From Mycolicibacterium wolinskyi (GTDB taxonomy: Bacteria; Actinomycetota; Actinomycetes; Mycobacteriales; Mycobacteriaceae): a stretch of DNA of 64,000 nt. Below are positions 1 through 7,825 of the stretch, in pieces. The position numbers and the translations under genes were made by a program. Every line of letters starts with the position of its first letter. Within the stretch, counting starts at the first letter, position 1. Under the pieces are notes generated by a model. That model was not told the DNA's origin. It worked only from the letters and a program-made list of their open reading frames with translations, and did not search any database. The DNA is taken from NCBI RefSeq assembly GCF_002101965.1, contig NZ_LQQA01000010.1, positions 421,907 through 485,906 of the forward strand, read 5' to 3'.

Positions 1-291
1 GACCGTTGTGTACTGCAGCACCTGGCCCGGACCCATCAGCGTGAAGTTGCCGTTGACGGGCGGCTGCGGACCGGTAACAGTCCGGCCCGGCCGAACCGCG
101 TTCACCGTGCAGTTCTCGATCGCCCCGTTGCCGACCTTGCTCAGGATTACCCGGTATCCCTCGCTCTGCAGTTGATTGATTGTCTCCGTTGCCGACGCCT
201 CAGACGGCGCAGCGGTGGCGGACGGTCCGCACGCCAGTGCGCTCGCGATCAATCCGACACCGGCGGCTGAACACTTTGCGGTCATTTTCAC
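1..291 (-). CDS. Small secreted protein, 3' part beyond the window
   Basis: The protein begins VKMTAKCSAAG and runs off the left edge after about 97 residues. A short basic start, a hydrophobic stretch (GVGLIASALA) and a small-residue region ending near TAAPSEA form a signal peptide, so it is exported. The mature part starts with a segment (ETINQLQSEGYRVILSKVG) that I associate with small secreted mycobacterial proteins of unknown function; it has one cysteine in the visible mature part. I chose the GTG at 291 over the ATG at 285 because an AAGGAG ribosome site lies 12 bases upstream of the GTG. No function can be assigned. Confidence 0.7.
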   Translation of the reverse strand, partial: MKMTAKCSAAGVGLIASALACGPSATAAPSEASATETINQLQSEGYRVILSKVGNGAIENCTVNAVRPGRTVTGPQPPVNGNFTLMGPGQVLQYTTV

Positions 292-466
292 GGATGTTTC
301 TTGCTCCTTAGGACTTCGGCCAACGTCCGTTAACCCTAAGCAGCGGTATTCCACCGTTTCACGAATTCATATGGAACACATACGAACACCTGAGTCCGAC
401 CAAATTCAGGGCAGGTTCAAAGAATTCACACATGCATCAACGAAATGCGGCATGGGCGACTGAGTT

Positions 467-1285
467 TCATGGCGCGTCGCCGACCTCGGGGGCATCGGTG
501 GTGTCATCGCCTGCATCACCGGAATCGTCGCCCTGCGGCGGCGCATCGACGTCGGGCGCATCGTCGACCGGCGGCCCCGCGGTTTCGGGTGCGTCGCCGG
601 CGCCGTGGTTCGGATTGGTGCAAATCGTTCCCTCACACGGGACGTATCCGCTACTGCCATCAGGGTTCTGGATCGCGTTGGGTGCCACATAGCTTCCGAC
701 GGGGCAGCCAGGATCCTGGTTCCTCGCGCAGTACTCCTGCGTCAGATTGTTGTTGACCGAACCGTCCGCACCGACCGGTCCACCGTTGACCGGCTGACCG
801 TCCGGCCCCCATGTACCGGCGGGATCCGCACCGCCGTGATTGGGGTTGGTGCACACCGTACCCTCACATGCCACATAGGTATGGCTGCCGTCCGGATTGC
901 GAATGGCGTTGGGCGCCACATAACTTCCGATCGGACATGCCGGGTCCTCGTTGCGCGCGCAGTACTCCTGCGTCAGGTTGTTGCCGGTCGAACCGTCGGC
1001 GCCGACCGGCCCGCCGTTGACGGGTGCGCCGTTGGCATCCCAATGTCCGCCTCCGGCGGTCAGCGAGACGAACGGGCCGAGGTAGCTGCCTTTGGCGCAT
1101 TTCGGGTCTTGATTGTGTGCGCAGTACTGGGCGTCAGGCCCTTCCCCCGCCCGAGCCTGCGACGACGCCGTCGGACGACCGCTCGTCGACGATGTCGATG
1201 TGGGCGACAACCCCTCACTGCAACCCACAACGAACACCATGAGAAACATCCCAAACATGGGGAGTACCGCAGAACGCAACCTCAC
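467..1285 (-). CDS. Lipoprotein with internal Cys-rich repeats
   Basis: This 272-aa protein has a lipoprotein signal peptide ending in VVGC, so Cys22 should be lipidated and the protein anchored outside the membrane. The body contains three copies of a YCAxNxDPxCxxGSY motif (around residues 54, 109 and 185). The last two lie in a repeat of about 76 residues that also holds EGTxCTNPNHG. The paired cysteines suggest disulfide-stabilised modules. The C-terminal 40 residues are acidic and Pro/Ala/Asp-rich. I do not recognise a named domain. It is alone on this strand, 41 bases upstream of the end of the next gene. Confidence 0.75.
   Translation of the reverse strand: MRLRSAVLPMFGMFLMVFVVGCSEGLSPTSTSSTSGRPTASSQARAGEGPDAQYCAHNQDPKCAKGSYLGPFVSLTAGGGHWDANGAPVNGGPVGADGSTGNNLTQEYCARNEDPACPIGSYVAPNAIRNPDGSHTYVACEGTVCTNPNHGGADPAGTWGPDGQPVNGGPVGADGSVNNNLTQEYCARNQDPGCPVGSYVAPNAIQNPDGSSGYVPCEGTICTNPNHGAGDAPETAGPPVDDAPDVDAPPQGDDSGDAGDDTTDAPEVGDAP
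610..1060 (-). repeat. Two tandem ~228-bp coding repeats
   Basis: Within the lipoprotein gene, two adjacent units each encode GGPVGADGS, NNLTQEYCARN, DPxCPxGSYVAPNAI, NPDGS, YVxCEGT and CTNPNHG. They are about 76 codons apart and clearly similar at DNA level. A shorter, more diverged first unit (AQYCAHNQDPKC) precedes them. Boundaries are approximate and read by eye. Confidence 0.7.
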
Positions 1286-1326
1286 CTAAAGACCTCCCGA
1301 AGACCTTTGCGACACATAACGTTGGC

Positions 1327-1923
1327 TCAACCTTGCGCGGAACCTGTGACAGGATCCTGGGTAACGGCAAGACATTTCACCGTACGGTCACTCGATGACC
1401 ACGTCTCCCGAGTTGGCCGTAGATCGTCGATATCAAAGCCGGCCGCATCTTCGGCTGCATACTTGGCGAACTCGCTACTACACCTGCTGGTGTACTTCTC
1501 GAGGACATCGTCACCTGGATATGTATCACCGGGGACGGTGAACACCGCGAAAACCTCTGCACGGTGCGGCTGATCGCATGCCACCTCATCGCTCTCGTCC
1601 AAGCCGTCATCAGGTTCGGATGCGTAGCAGGTGCCGACCGCCGGGGGATAGCGATTGCCGGGACTGTCGTCAGGAAGAAGCACGAAGACCGCGACCGCGA
1701 TCACCCCGACGACAATCCAGGTTCCGGACAGGATCAACCCGGTGATTGCCAGACCACGGCCGCCAACCTGGCCAGTCCTGGTCTTGGCCAGGGCGATTGC
1801 CGCACACACGATGCTCACCAACGCGGCGCCGATGATTCCGAAGATGAGAGCCGCGATAGCCCACGCCGTCGTCGGGGGTCTGATCGACTGTTGGGGTTGA
1901 CCGACCGACAGCTGATCGTTCAT
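1327..1923 (-). CDS. DUF4190/septum-formation-like membrane protein
   Basis: This 198-aa protein has a short N-terminal cytoplasmic tail, two transmembrane helices (about residues 19-45 and 55-82) with the GxxGLAITGLILSG pattern seen in DUF4190 proteins, and a C-terminal extracytoplasmic domain of about 110 residues. That domain contains VGTCY, EVACDQPHRAEVF and VKCLA, which is the layout of the septum-formation-type domain of actinobacterial membrane proteins. Its start ATG overlaps the stop of the upstream lipoprotein gene (ATGA at 1920-1923), so the pair is probably translationally coupled. The exact function is unknown. Confidence 0.75.
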   Translation of the reverse strand: MNDQLSVGQPQQSIRPPTTAWAIAALIFGIIGAALVSIVCAAIALAKTRTGQVGGRGLAITGLILSGTWIVVGVIAVAVFVLLPDDSPGNRYPPAVGTCYASEPDDGLDESDEVACDQPHRAEVFAVFTVPGDTYPGDDVLEKYTSRCSSEFAKYAAEDAAGFDIDDLRPTRETWSSSDRTVKCLAVTQDPVTGSAQG

Positions 1924-2678
1924 GCCGGTGCGTCCGTCACTATGAGATCGTGTCCTCCAGGAGCCCAAGCACTTTCGAATGTATCCAGGTCGACCTGTTC
2001 ACCCGCACCGTCGTCGGTTCCGCTGTCGGACAAGTACACGATCCGTTGATCGGCATCGACGGCCGCCACGACGACCGAGTGGTCGTCCTCGGTATGGTCG
2101 CCGTCCTCGCCCCAGATGGTTTCAGCATTGACGCCGACGATCACCTTACGGCCCGCACCGAGGTACTGCTCCAGAGCAGGCAATCCCGTGGCAATTCCAC
2201 CCGACGACGAGATGTCGTCATCGGTCGCCGTCGCATCGACTCCGAAATGCTTGAGCAGCCGGATCTGATCGGCCGAGGACGTTCCGTTGTCGGTGGTGTC
2301 GTCACCCGGGTCCGGCGGCTCGTAAATCGGTCCCGACCTCGTGGGGCTGGGGGTGTTCGCGGCAACATCGATCACGACGTCCTCCGTCGGAAAGTCGCCC
2401 GTCATCAGGCCCACCACATTGGCGACCGCCATCAGGCCACAGTCCTCGAAACTCTGCTTCGCCCAGTGTTCGGAGGCTTCTGACGGATCACCGTAAATCG
2501 GTCTTGCCGCGACTTCTTCAGGTGTCGCGGGGTCGGGTTCAGCCGCTACGGAACCGGCAGGGGTCGCGGCGTTCGCCGCCAGATGCGCTGCGTCGTCAGC
2601 GGGCGGCCCACCACAGCCGACCACCACAACGGACGCCAGCACCACAGACGCAACAGCGCTTGCCAGTCGGGGTGCCAT
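1920..2678 (-). CDS. Lipoprotein with C39-like cysteine peptidase domain
   Basis: Starting at the ATG at 2678, this 252-aa protein has a lipoprotein signal peptide with lipobox VVGC (Cys21). After an Ala-rich linker comes a domain with EDCGLMAVANVVG, matching the catalytic-Cys motif of C39-like peptidases (peptidase_C39_2), and later DDHSVVVAAVD, which supplies the His, followed by RIVYLSDSGTDD, which could supply the Asp. A surface-anchored cysteine peptidase or an inactive relative is likely. In-frame starts upstream would add about 31 residues and bury the signal peptide, so I rejected them. It forms a coupled pair with the DUF4190-type gene. Confidence 0.75.
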   Translation of the reverse strand: MAPRLASAVASVVLASVVVVGCGGPPADDAAHLAANAATPAGSVAAEPDPATPEEVAARPIYGDPSEASEHWAKQSFEDCGLMAVANVVGLMTGDFPTEDVVIDVAANTPSPTRSGPIYEPPDPGDDTTDNGTSSADQIRLLKHFGVDATATDDDISSSGGIATGLPALEQYLGAGRKVIVGVNAETIWGEDGDHTEDDHSVVVAAVDADQRIVYLSDSGTDDGAGEQVDLDTFESAWAPGGHDLIVTDAPA

Positions 2679-2887
2679 TTGCTTCAGGTAGAGGGCCAGC
2701 AACTCGCTCCAAGCATCGGTCATCTCGGTGTATTCGTCTTCGCATCGCGATCCGAGCCGTAGATCCAGCATTGCGTCCCACGCCTCGCAGGAACCTCACA
2801 GGACCTTAGGCGGGCTGTTTGCTACACGCTTTCGAAAAATCTTCGTGCTTCAAGAAAATGAGCGAGAGGCGCACAAGCCTGTGGGCG

Positions 2888-2907
2888 GATAGGACCTCAG
2901 TCCTACA
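2888..2907. promoter_or_regulatory. Palindrome GGAC-N4-GTCC, weak DosR-box resemblance
   Basis: The core TAGGACCTCAGTCCTA is an inverted repeat (arms TAGGAC and GTCCTA). It resembles the core of the DosR box but matches only about half of the 20-bp consensus. It lies just past the stop codon of the gene at 2903-3370 and about 215 bases before the C39 lipoprotein start. A small hairpin at a transcript end is the simpler reading. Confidence 0.25.
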
Positions 2908-3370
2908 TCGAAACGTTGACCCGCAACGCCTCGTGCTCATCGAGAATCCGGCTGAGCGCGGCATCCATCGGATGAGCGGCGGCAAGGTCGTTGCAGCATC
3001 GCCGGTCCACGGCGACCACTTCACCCGGATGCAGCTGCACACCTTCGACCTGATCGACGAACGGGTCGAACAGAGCGGCCGGTGTGGCGAGGTAGTAATG
3101 CCGGTGCCGGCTATCGCCGAAGCCCGCGGCGTACATCAGTCCGCATTGGGTTATGACGAACAGCTCCGAGGTGATGCAGGCGGGGCTGCGCTCCTCCCCG
3201 TTCCAGGCCAGTGCGGCGTGTCTGGCCTCGGCCAGCCGATCTTGAACGTCGTCTGTCGACGTCATCAGTCGGTGGACCAGCGCAGCACCCATCCCCGGAT
3301 ATTCGTCGACCGCAGGTCTGAAGTAGCGCTGGAAGATGTCGCCGAAGAAATCATGGGCGTGATCGTTCAT
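2903..3370 (-). CDS. Hypothetical protein, 155 aa
   Basis: This 155-aa protein starts MNDHAHDFFGDIFQ at the ATG at 3370; the open frame continues upstream only because it runs through the 13E12 gene in another frame. It has no signal peptide or membrane helix and is acidic, with scattered HRHYYLATPA and LHPGEVVAVDRRC segments. I do not recognise the family. It lies 50 bases downstream of the 13E12 gene on the same strand and may be co-transcribed with it. Confidence 0.55.
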   Translation of the reverse strand: MNDHAHDFFGDIFQRYFRPAVDEYPGMGAALVHRLMTSTDDVQDRLAEARHAALAWNGEERSPACITSELFVITQCGLMYAAGFGDSRHRHYYLATPAALFDPFVDQVEGVQLHPGEVVAVDRRCCNDLAAAHPMDAALSRILDEHEALRVNVSM

Positions 3371-3420
3371 CGGGGCTCCCCACGTCGGTACGCGACACCC
3401 CAATTGTGCGCCTGGGCGCG

Positions 3421-4893
3421 CTACGTCGGGGGTGGTTTGTTGCGTTCGGCAAGATAAGCCCGGTTGAGTGCACGCTCCGCTTTGATCTGGCGTGCTTCCC
3501 GCTGGGCGCGTGTGAGCGCACGCCGCGGCATCATCACGCCGCGATCGGTCGCGACCGTCCTTCCTCGCGGTGGCGGCAATGCCGCGGTGGTGGTGTCCCA
3601 GTGCGGGAAGAACAGCCGGCTCGCGGGTTTCTTGGTGTACGTCCGGCCGCTCGGCGTCGTCCACACGACCGTTCCGTCCGGCAGCTGACGGTCCGACCAA
3701 CCGTCCCAGAAGGTTTTCAGAAGGTGATGAGTTCTACACAGGCACTTCGTGTTTGACGGATGGGTCGCTCCGGCCGGGTACGGCACCGAATGATCGATGT
3801 CGCAGTTCACCGCGGGGCGGTCACAACCGGGGAACATACACGTCATGTCTCGCATGCGCACGAACGCGGCCAGCCTTGTCGAAGGCCGATAGCGTGGCTC
3901 CGGCTCACCGCAGGGTTGCGCAAGTTCGCGGACCTTGGCCCCACAAGCGATCAGCTGAGCCAGCAACGGTGTGGGCACCACTCCACCGCCGATGATCACG
4001 GCGCTGGCCGGCTTCTTGGCCGGACGGGGCGGCTCGTCGCGCGGTATGGGATTCGACTCGTCGTCACCCGACAGGTAGGGATCCGGCTCGGCGTCGAGCG
4101 CGCCAGGTTCTGCCAGCACGTAGACGACGGTGTTGGCGGCGCGCGCATCCACCACGTCCGCAGCCGGGCAGTCCGGCTTCCCGCATTGGCATTTGAGCCG
4201 ATCCCCGCCGGCGCCGAGCACCCCCATCGCGTCCGACCGCCGCTGCCCGAGCGTCCGCGGATCGTCCTCGCACACACCGCTGATCATGTGTGCGAGGCGG
4301 TTTTCGAATGCCGCCCTATCCGTGGCCAACAATCTGCCGTACAGAGACACCGTGCCGGTGGCGTCGTCCGGCTTGCCGAAACATACGTCGCGGTCCCGCG
4401 CGACGGTCCGGGTCCGGCGCAAGGCCTCCGGATCGTGGCGCTCGATCAACGCGTCGATGGACTGTTCGAGCTTCTCCACCGACAGCGGTCCCCATTCGAC
4501 GACACGATCGACCAGCGCAGCGTCCATGATCTGCAGCGTCTCGGCATCTTCGATCAACCGCGTCCGCCACGTGACCGTCGAGATCAGCCGAGAACTCAAC
4601 CGGCCCTGGGCATACAGTGCAGCCACCCGCGGAAAACGCTCCTGCAGAGCTACGGCGATCAGCATCTCCCGCGAAGCGGCACGGTGGCCGACGTTCATCG
4701 CCGCGGCCACCTCCCCGGCCGCGGAATCCCAGTAATCACACGCCCAGTGCAGGAGTTCGTCGTCTTGCTCAGCGACCCGCCGACCGATCAGCTCGGCGAT
4801 CATCTGCAGCCGGCGTGAATCCGACGCAGCCGCGGCGCGGGTCTCGTGCTCGATCCCGGCAGCAAGCGCTGCGTCATCGAGTTCTTCGAACAT
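3421..4893 (-). CDS. 13E12-repeat family HNH endonuclease-like protein
   Basis: This 490-aa protein has an N-terminal DUF222 region (about residues 15-330: ELIGRRVAEQDD, GRLSSRLIST) and a C-terminal HNH module with CDIDHSVPYP (about 364-373) and CLCRTHHLLKTFWDGW (about 384-399). This is the layout of the mycobacterial 13E12 (REP13E12) family. These are putative nucleases of repeat-family or mobile origin, often multicopy, and their biochemical role is not settled. I chose the ATG at 4893 because a perfect SOS box overlaps it, as is known for LexA-controlled 13E12 genes; the open frame upstream would run through the divergent promoter region. Confidence 0.85.
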   Translation of the reverse strand: MFEELDDAALAAGIEHETRAAAASDSRRLQMIAELIGRRVAEQDDELLHWACDYWDSAAGEVAAAMNVGHRAASREMLIAVALQERFPRVAALYAQGRLSSRLISTVTWRTRLIEDAETLQIMDAALVDRVVEWGPLSVEKLEQSIDALIERHDPEALRRTRTVARDRDVCFGKPDDATGTVSLYGRLLATDRAAFENRLAHMISGVCEDDPRTLGQRRSDAMGVLGAGGDRLKCQCGKPDCPAADVVDARAANTVVYVLAEPGALDAEPDPYLSGDDESNPIPRDEPPRPAKKPASAVIIGGGVVPTPLLAQLIACGAKVRELAQPCGEPEPRYRPSTRLAAFVRMRDMTCMFPGCDRPAVNCDIDHSVPYPAGATHPSNTKCLCRTHHLLKTFWDGWSDRQLPDGTVVWTTPSGRTYTKKPASRLFFPHWDTTTAALPPPRGRTVATDRGVMMPRRALTRAQREARQIKAERALNRAYLAERNKPPPT

Positions 4894-4901
4894 ACGTTCG
4901 A
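4886..4901. promoter_or_regulatory. LexA (SOS) box
   Basis: TCGAACATACGTTCGA is an exact match to the mycobacterial SOS box TCGAAC-N4-GTTCGA. It overlaps the start codon of the 13E12-family gene, so LexA should repress that gene until DNA damage. Confidence 0.85.
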
Positions 4902-4935
4902 TACTGCCAGACGGGTACGACAAATTCCGCCGAAC

Positions 4936-4949
4936 TAGAACATGTTTCA
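4936..4949. promoter_or_regulatory. KstR-type operator
   Basis: TAGAACATGTTTCA is an exact match to the KstR consensus TnnAACnnGTTnnA, the repressor site of mycobacterial cholesterol-catabolism genes. It lies in the 120-bp divergent region, 64 bases before the SDR start at 5014 and 42 bases before the 13E12 start. It predicts that the 5014-6890 pair is steroid-inducible. The consensus is short, so a chance match is possible. Confidence 0.6.
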
Positions 4950-5013
4950 GAAAGTCGCCCGAAGCCTTGGCGCCCACTGCTACCGTGACGCGCGGTAAGC
5001 GAATGGAGCGCAC

Positions 5014-5805
5014 GTGATTCTCGATAGATTTCGCCTCGACGACAAAGTTGCAATCGTCACCGGCGCCGGCCGTGGGCTCGGCGCCGCGATCGCCGTGGCG
5101 TTCGCGGAAGCCGGTGCGGACGTGGTCATCGCGGCCCGAACGCAGTCTCAACTCGAAGAGGTCGCCGAACAGGTGGCGGCGGCGGGCCGGCGCGCTCACA
5201 TCGTCGTCGCCGACCTCGCACATCCCGAGTCCACCGCCGAGCTCGCGACCGCGGCTGCCGAGGCGTTCGGGAAACTAGACATCGTCGTCAACAACGTCGG
5301 CGGCACCATGCCCGCGCCATTGGTCAACACGTCGGCCAAGGACCTTCGCGACGCCTTCACCTTCAACGTGTCGACCGCGCACGCGCTGACCGCGGCGGCC
5401 GTACCGCTCATGCTCGAACACTCCGGCGGCGGCAGCATCATCAACATCACCTCGACGATGGGACGGCTCGCGGGGCGCGGGTTCGTCGCCTACGGCACCG
5501 CGAAAGCCGCACTGGCTCATTACACGCGCCTGGCCGCGCTCGACCTCTGCCCGCGCATACGCGTCAACGCGATCGCGCCGGGCTCGATCCTCACCTCCGC
5601 GCTCGACATCGTCGCGTCCAACGACGAACTCCGTGAACCGATGGAGAAGGCAACTCCGATGCGGCGTCTCGGGGATCCGGCCGACATCGCCGCCGCCGCC
5701 GTCTACCTATCCTCGCCCGCAGGCAGTTACCTGACCGGTAAGACTCTCGAGGTCGACGGCGGCCTGACCATGCCGAACCTCGATCTGCCCATCCCCGACC
5801 TGTAA
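5014..5805 (+). CDS. SDR family oxidoreductase
   Basis: This 263-aa classical short-chain dehydrogenase/reductase has TGAGRGLG (residues 16-23) for NAD(P) binding, NNVGG for the NAG-type motif, and a Ser/Tyr/Lys active site with Tyr160-GTAK164. The C-terminus holds the usual RVNAIAPG and [11 protein letters not shown] segments. It starts at a GTG behind GGAG and is followed after 8 bases by the DapB-like gene, so the two form an operon. The KstR-type box upstream suggests a hydroxy or keto step on a steroid or similar substrate, but the substrate is inferred, not shown. Confidence 0.9.
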   Translation: MILDRFRLDDKVAIVTGAGRGLGAAIAVAFAEAGADVVIAARTQSQLEEVAEQVAAAGRRAHIVVADLAHPESTAELATAAAEAFGKLDIVVNNVGGTMPAPLVNTSAKDLRDAFTFNVSTAHALTAAAVPLMLEHSGGGSIINITSTMGRLAGRGFVAYGTAKAALAHYTRLAALDLCPRIRVNAIAPGSILTSALDIVASNDELREPMEKATPMRRLGDPADIAAAAVYLSSPAGSYLTGKTLEVDGGLTMPNLDLPIPDL

Positions 5806-5813
5806 GGACACCC

Positions 5814-6890
5814 ATGGCAATCAAAGTCGCGGCGATCGGAACGGGAAACGTCGGCCGGCACGCGCTCAAGCAACTCATCACCGATCCGGCTTACGAGCTC
5901 ACCGGCGTGTGGGTGTCCTCGGCCGCCAAGGCCGGCAAGGATGCGGGCGAACTTGCCGGGCTTGATGTTTCGACAGGCATCCTCGCCACCGACGATCTCG
6001 ATGCAGTGCTCGCGACCGCGCCCGAATGCGCGGTCTACACCGCCATGGCCGACAACCGGCTGCCTGACGCGCTTGAGGATTACCGGCGCATCCTGGCAGC
6101 CGGCATCAACGTCGTGGGTAGCTCAGCAGTGTTCCTGCAGTACCCGTGGCAGGTGCTACCCGACGAGCTCGTCACGCCCATCGAAGAGGCGGCGAAGGCC
6201 GGCGCGGCAAGCCTGTTCGTCAACGGCATCGATCCGGGCTTCGCCAATGACCTTCTGCCCCTTGCGCTTGCCGGAACCTGCCAGCAGGTCGAGCAGATCC
6301 GCTGCATGGAGATCGTCGACTACGCGACCTACGACAGCGCGACGGTGATGTTCGACGTGATGGGTTTCGGAAAGTCACTCGACGAAACCCCGATGCTGCT
6401 GCAGCCCGGCGTGCTGAGCCTGGCGTGGGGTTCGGTGGTCCGGCAACTCGCCGCGGGTTTGGGTATCGAACTCGAAGCGGTCACCGAAGAACATACGCGG
6501 GTCCCCGCGCCCGAGGATTTCGAGATCGCCGCCGGCCACATTCCGAAGGGCACCACCGCGGCGATGCGGTTCGAGGTTCGCGGCATGCGCGACGGAAAAG
6601 CTGCCGTGGTGCTCGAACACGTCACTCGGCTGCGCGATGACCTCTGTCCGGACTGGCCGCAGCCCGCACAAGAGGGTGGCTCGTACCGGATCGAGCTGAC
6701 CGGTGAGCCGTCCTATGCCCTTGATCTGTGCCTGAGCAGCCCGAACGGCGATCACAACCACGCCGGTCTGGTGGCCACCGCAGCCCGTGTCGTCAACGCG
6801 ATTCCCGCCGTGGTGGCCGCGGCCCCGGGAATCCGGACCACGCTCGATCTGCCACTGATCACTGGCAAAGGGCTGTACGCTGCCGGGTAA
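5814..6890 (+). CDS. DapB-like NAD(P)-binding oxidoreductase
   Basis: This 358-aa protein starts with a Rossmann motif (AAIGTGNVGRHALKQL) and contains the VVGSSAVF and FVNGIDPGF segments of the large actinobacterial family annotated as dihydrodipicolinate-reductase N-terminal-domain or NAD(P)H-dependent amine dehydrogenase-like proteins. It is not a true DapB, being longer and without the lysine-pathway context. An AAGGACACCC ribosome site fits the ATG. It is second in an operon with the SDR. A paralogue with the same GNVGR and VNGIDPG motifs is at 44462-45535. Confidence 0.8.
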   Translation: MAIKVAAIGTGNVGRHALKQLITDPAYELTGVWVSSAAKAGKDAGELAGLDVSTGILATDDLDAVLATAPECAVYTAMADNRLPDALEDYRRILAAGINVVGSSAVFLQYPWQVLPDELVTPIEEAAKAGAASLFVNGIDPGFANDLLPLALAGTCQQVEQIRCMEIVDYATYDSATVMFDVMGFGKSLDETPMLLQPGVLSLAWGSVVRQLAAGLGIELEAVTEEHTRVPAPEDFEIAAGHIPKGTTAAMRFEVRGMRDGKAAVVLEHVTRLRDDLCPDWPQPAQEGGSYRIELTGEPSYALDLCLSSPNGDHNHAGLVATAARVVNAIPAVVAAAPGIRTTLDLPLITGKGLYAAG

Positions 6891-6915
6891 ACACCCCCGG
6901 GGAAGGGACGCTCTG

Positions 6916-7182
6916 ATGAAGTCACGCCTCACCACGCTTGCCGGATGTTTGCTTGTCGGCGGCGCTTCCGCCGCGATCGGTCTGGCCCCATTGGCCGCGG
7001 CCGAACCCAGTGCGCCGAAAGAGCCGCATCTGCTGCCTCAGTGCCAGGTGACCGGCGGCAGCTCGGTCGAAGGCGGACAGACCACCGAGTGTGCGTCCGA
7101 GGGCAACGTTCAGATCGACGCCACGCCGCCCCAGCCCGGCTATGGCATGTTCCCTTGGGACGACGAGTTCTTCATCCTCTGA
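6916..7182 (+). CDS. Small secreted protein 1 of 3 (CxnC-GNVQI family)
   Basis: This 88-aa protein has a signal peptide with cleavage near LAAAEPSA. The mature part is about 58 residues with two cysteines (QCQVTGG, TECASEG) and the segment EGNVQIDATPPQPGYG. Two further genes immediately downstream encode proteins of the same plan. It ends in an aromatic/acidic tail (FPWDDEFFIL). No catalytic motif is visible. Exported, function unknown. Confidence 0.75.
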   Translation: MKSRLTTLAGCLLVGGASAAIGLAPLAAAEPSAPKEPHLLPQCQVTGGSSVEGGQTTECASEGNVQIDATPPQPGYGMFPWDDEFFIL

Positions 7183-7229
7183 CCCCGGCTTTTTCGGACG
7201 TAGACTTGCTCTAGCGATCGGAGTAGGTC

Positions 7230-7457
7230 ATGACAAATAAATCCCGGTACCTGGCCGCCGTACTGGCCGTGCCATTCCTGGCAGTATTCGCCGCACCCGT
7301 GGCCACGGCCGCACCGCAGTGCACGAACACCGGACCCACCACCACGCAATGTCAGACCGGCGGCAGCACCCAGATCGTCACGTCGCCTCCGGCCATGAAC
7401 TACGGGCCTTGGTATGGCTGGGGATTCGGAGTAGGAGGAGTCGTCATCGGATGGTGA
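7230..7457 (+). CDS. Small secreted protein 2 of 3
   Basis: This 75-aa protein has a signal peptide (FLAVFAAPVATAA) and a mature part of only about 45 residues: QCTNTGPTTTQCQTGGSTQIVTSPP followed by a Tyr/Trp/Gly-rich tail (MNYGPWYGWGFGVGGVVIGW is the full C-terminal segment). The C-x(n)-TxC-x-GGSTQI core matches the neighbours on both sides. Its stop codon overlaps the start of the next gene. Confidence 0.75.
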   Translation: MTNKSRYLAAVLAVPFLAVFAAPVATAAPQCTNTGPTTTQCQTGGSTQIVTSPPAMNYGPWYGWGFGVGGVVIGW

Positions 7458-7759
7458 ACGCCGCGGAGATCGTTAAGACCCTTGTCGGCCCATCCGCGGC
7501 ACTTGCCGCATTAGGACTTATCGGAGCGCCGACGGCCGCAGCCGATCCGCAGTGCACCGATGTCGGCGGAGCGACGCGCTGCTCGAGCCCCGGCAATGTG
7601 CAGATCAACGCCACCCCGACGCAGCGCGGGCCTTATCTCCCATACGGATGCGATCCGGCGTACGCCGCACTTTGCTACGACGATCTACCCGGCATCGCCA
7701 TCGACTTCGGCGGCGGCGGTGACCACCACGGCGGCGGCGGTCGACACCCCCGCCGCTAG
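7451..7759 (+). CDS. Small secreted protein 3 of 3
   Basis: This 102-aa protein starts at the ATG at 7451, overlapping the stop of the previous gene. The signal peptide ends near TAAADPQ. The mature core QCTDVGGATRCSSPGNVQINATP matches protein 1 closely; it is followed by two more cysteines (YGCDPAYAALCYDD) and a Gly/His-rich tail (GGGGDHHGGGGRHPRR) that could bind metal. It lies upstream of mntH, but its function is unknown. Confidence 0.75.
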   Translation: MVNAAEIVKTLVGPSAALAALGLIGAPTAAADPQCTDVGGATRCSSPGNVQINATPTQRGPYLPYGCDPAYAALCYDDLPGIAIDFGGGGDHHGGGGRHPRR

Positions 7760-7770
7760 CCCAAAGACAA

Positions 7771-7792
7771 GGTTTCGGCTAACCTAACTTTC
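7771..7792. promoter_or_regulatory. Possible metalloregulator operator upstream of mntH
   Basis: GGCTAACCTAA (7777-7787) matches the right half of the iron-box consensus used by IdeR-type regulators. With the preceding AAGGTT it forms an imperfect inverted repeat (AAGGTT-N6-AACCTA). It ends about 39 bases before the mntH start, where an MntR or IdeR site would be expected. The left half is poor. Confidence 0.4.
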
Positions 7793-7825
7793 CTATTCGC
7801 CTATCCGGATAGGGAGTTGGGACAG

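Noticed and set aside
3371..3700. N-terminal extension of the 155-aa hypothetical gene to 265 aa
   Set aside because: It overlaps the 3' end of the 13E12 gene in another frame, and the extension is Arg/Gly-rich without conserved features.
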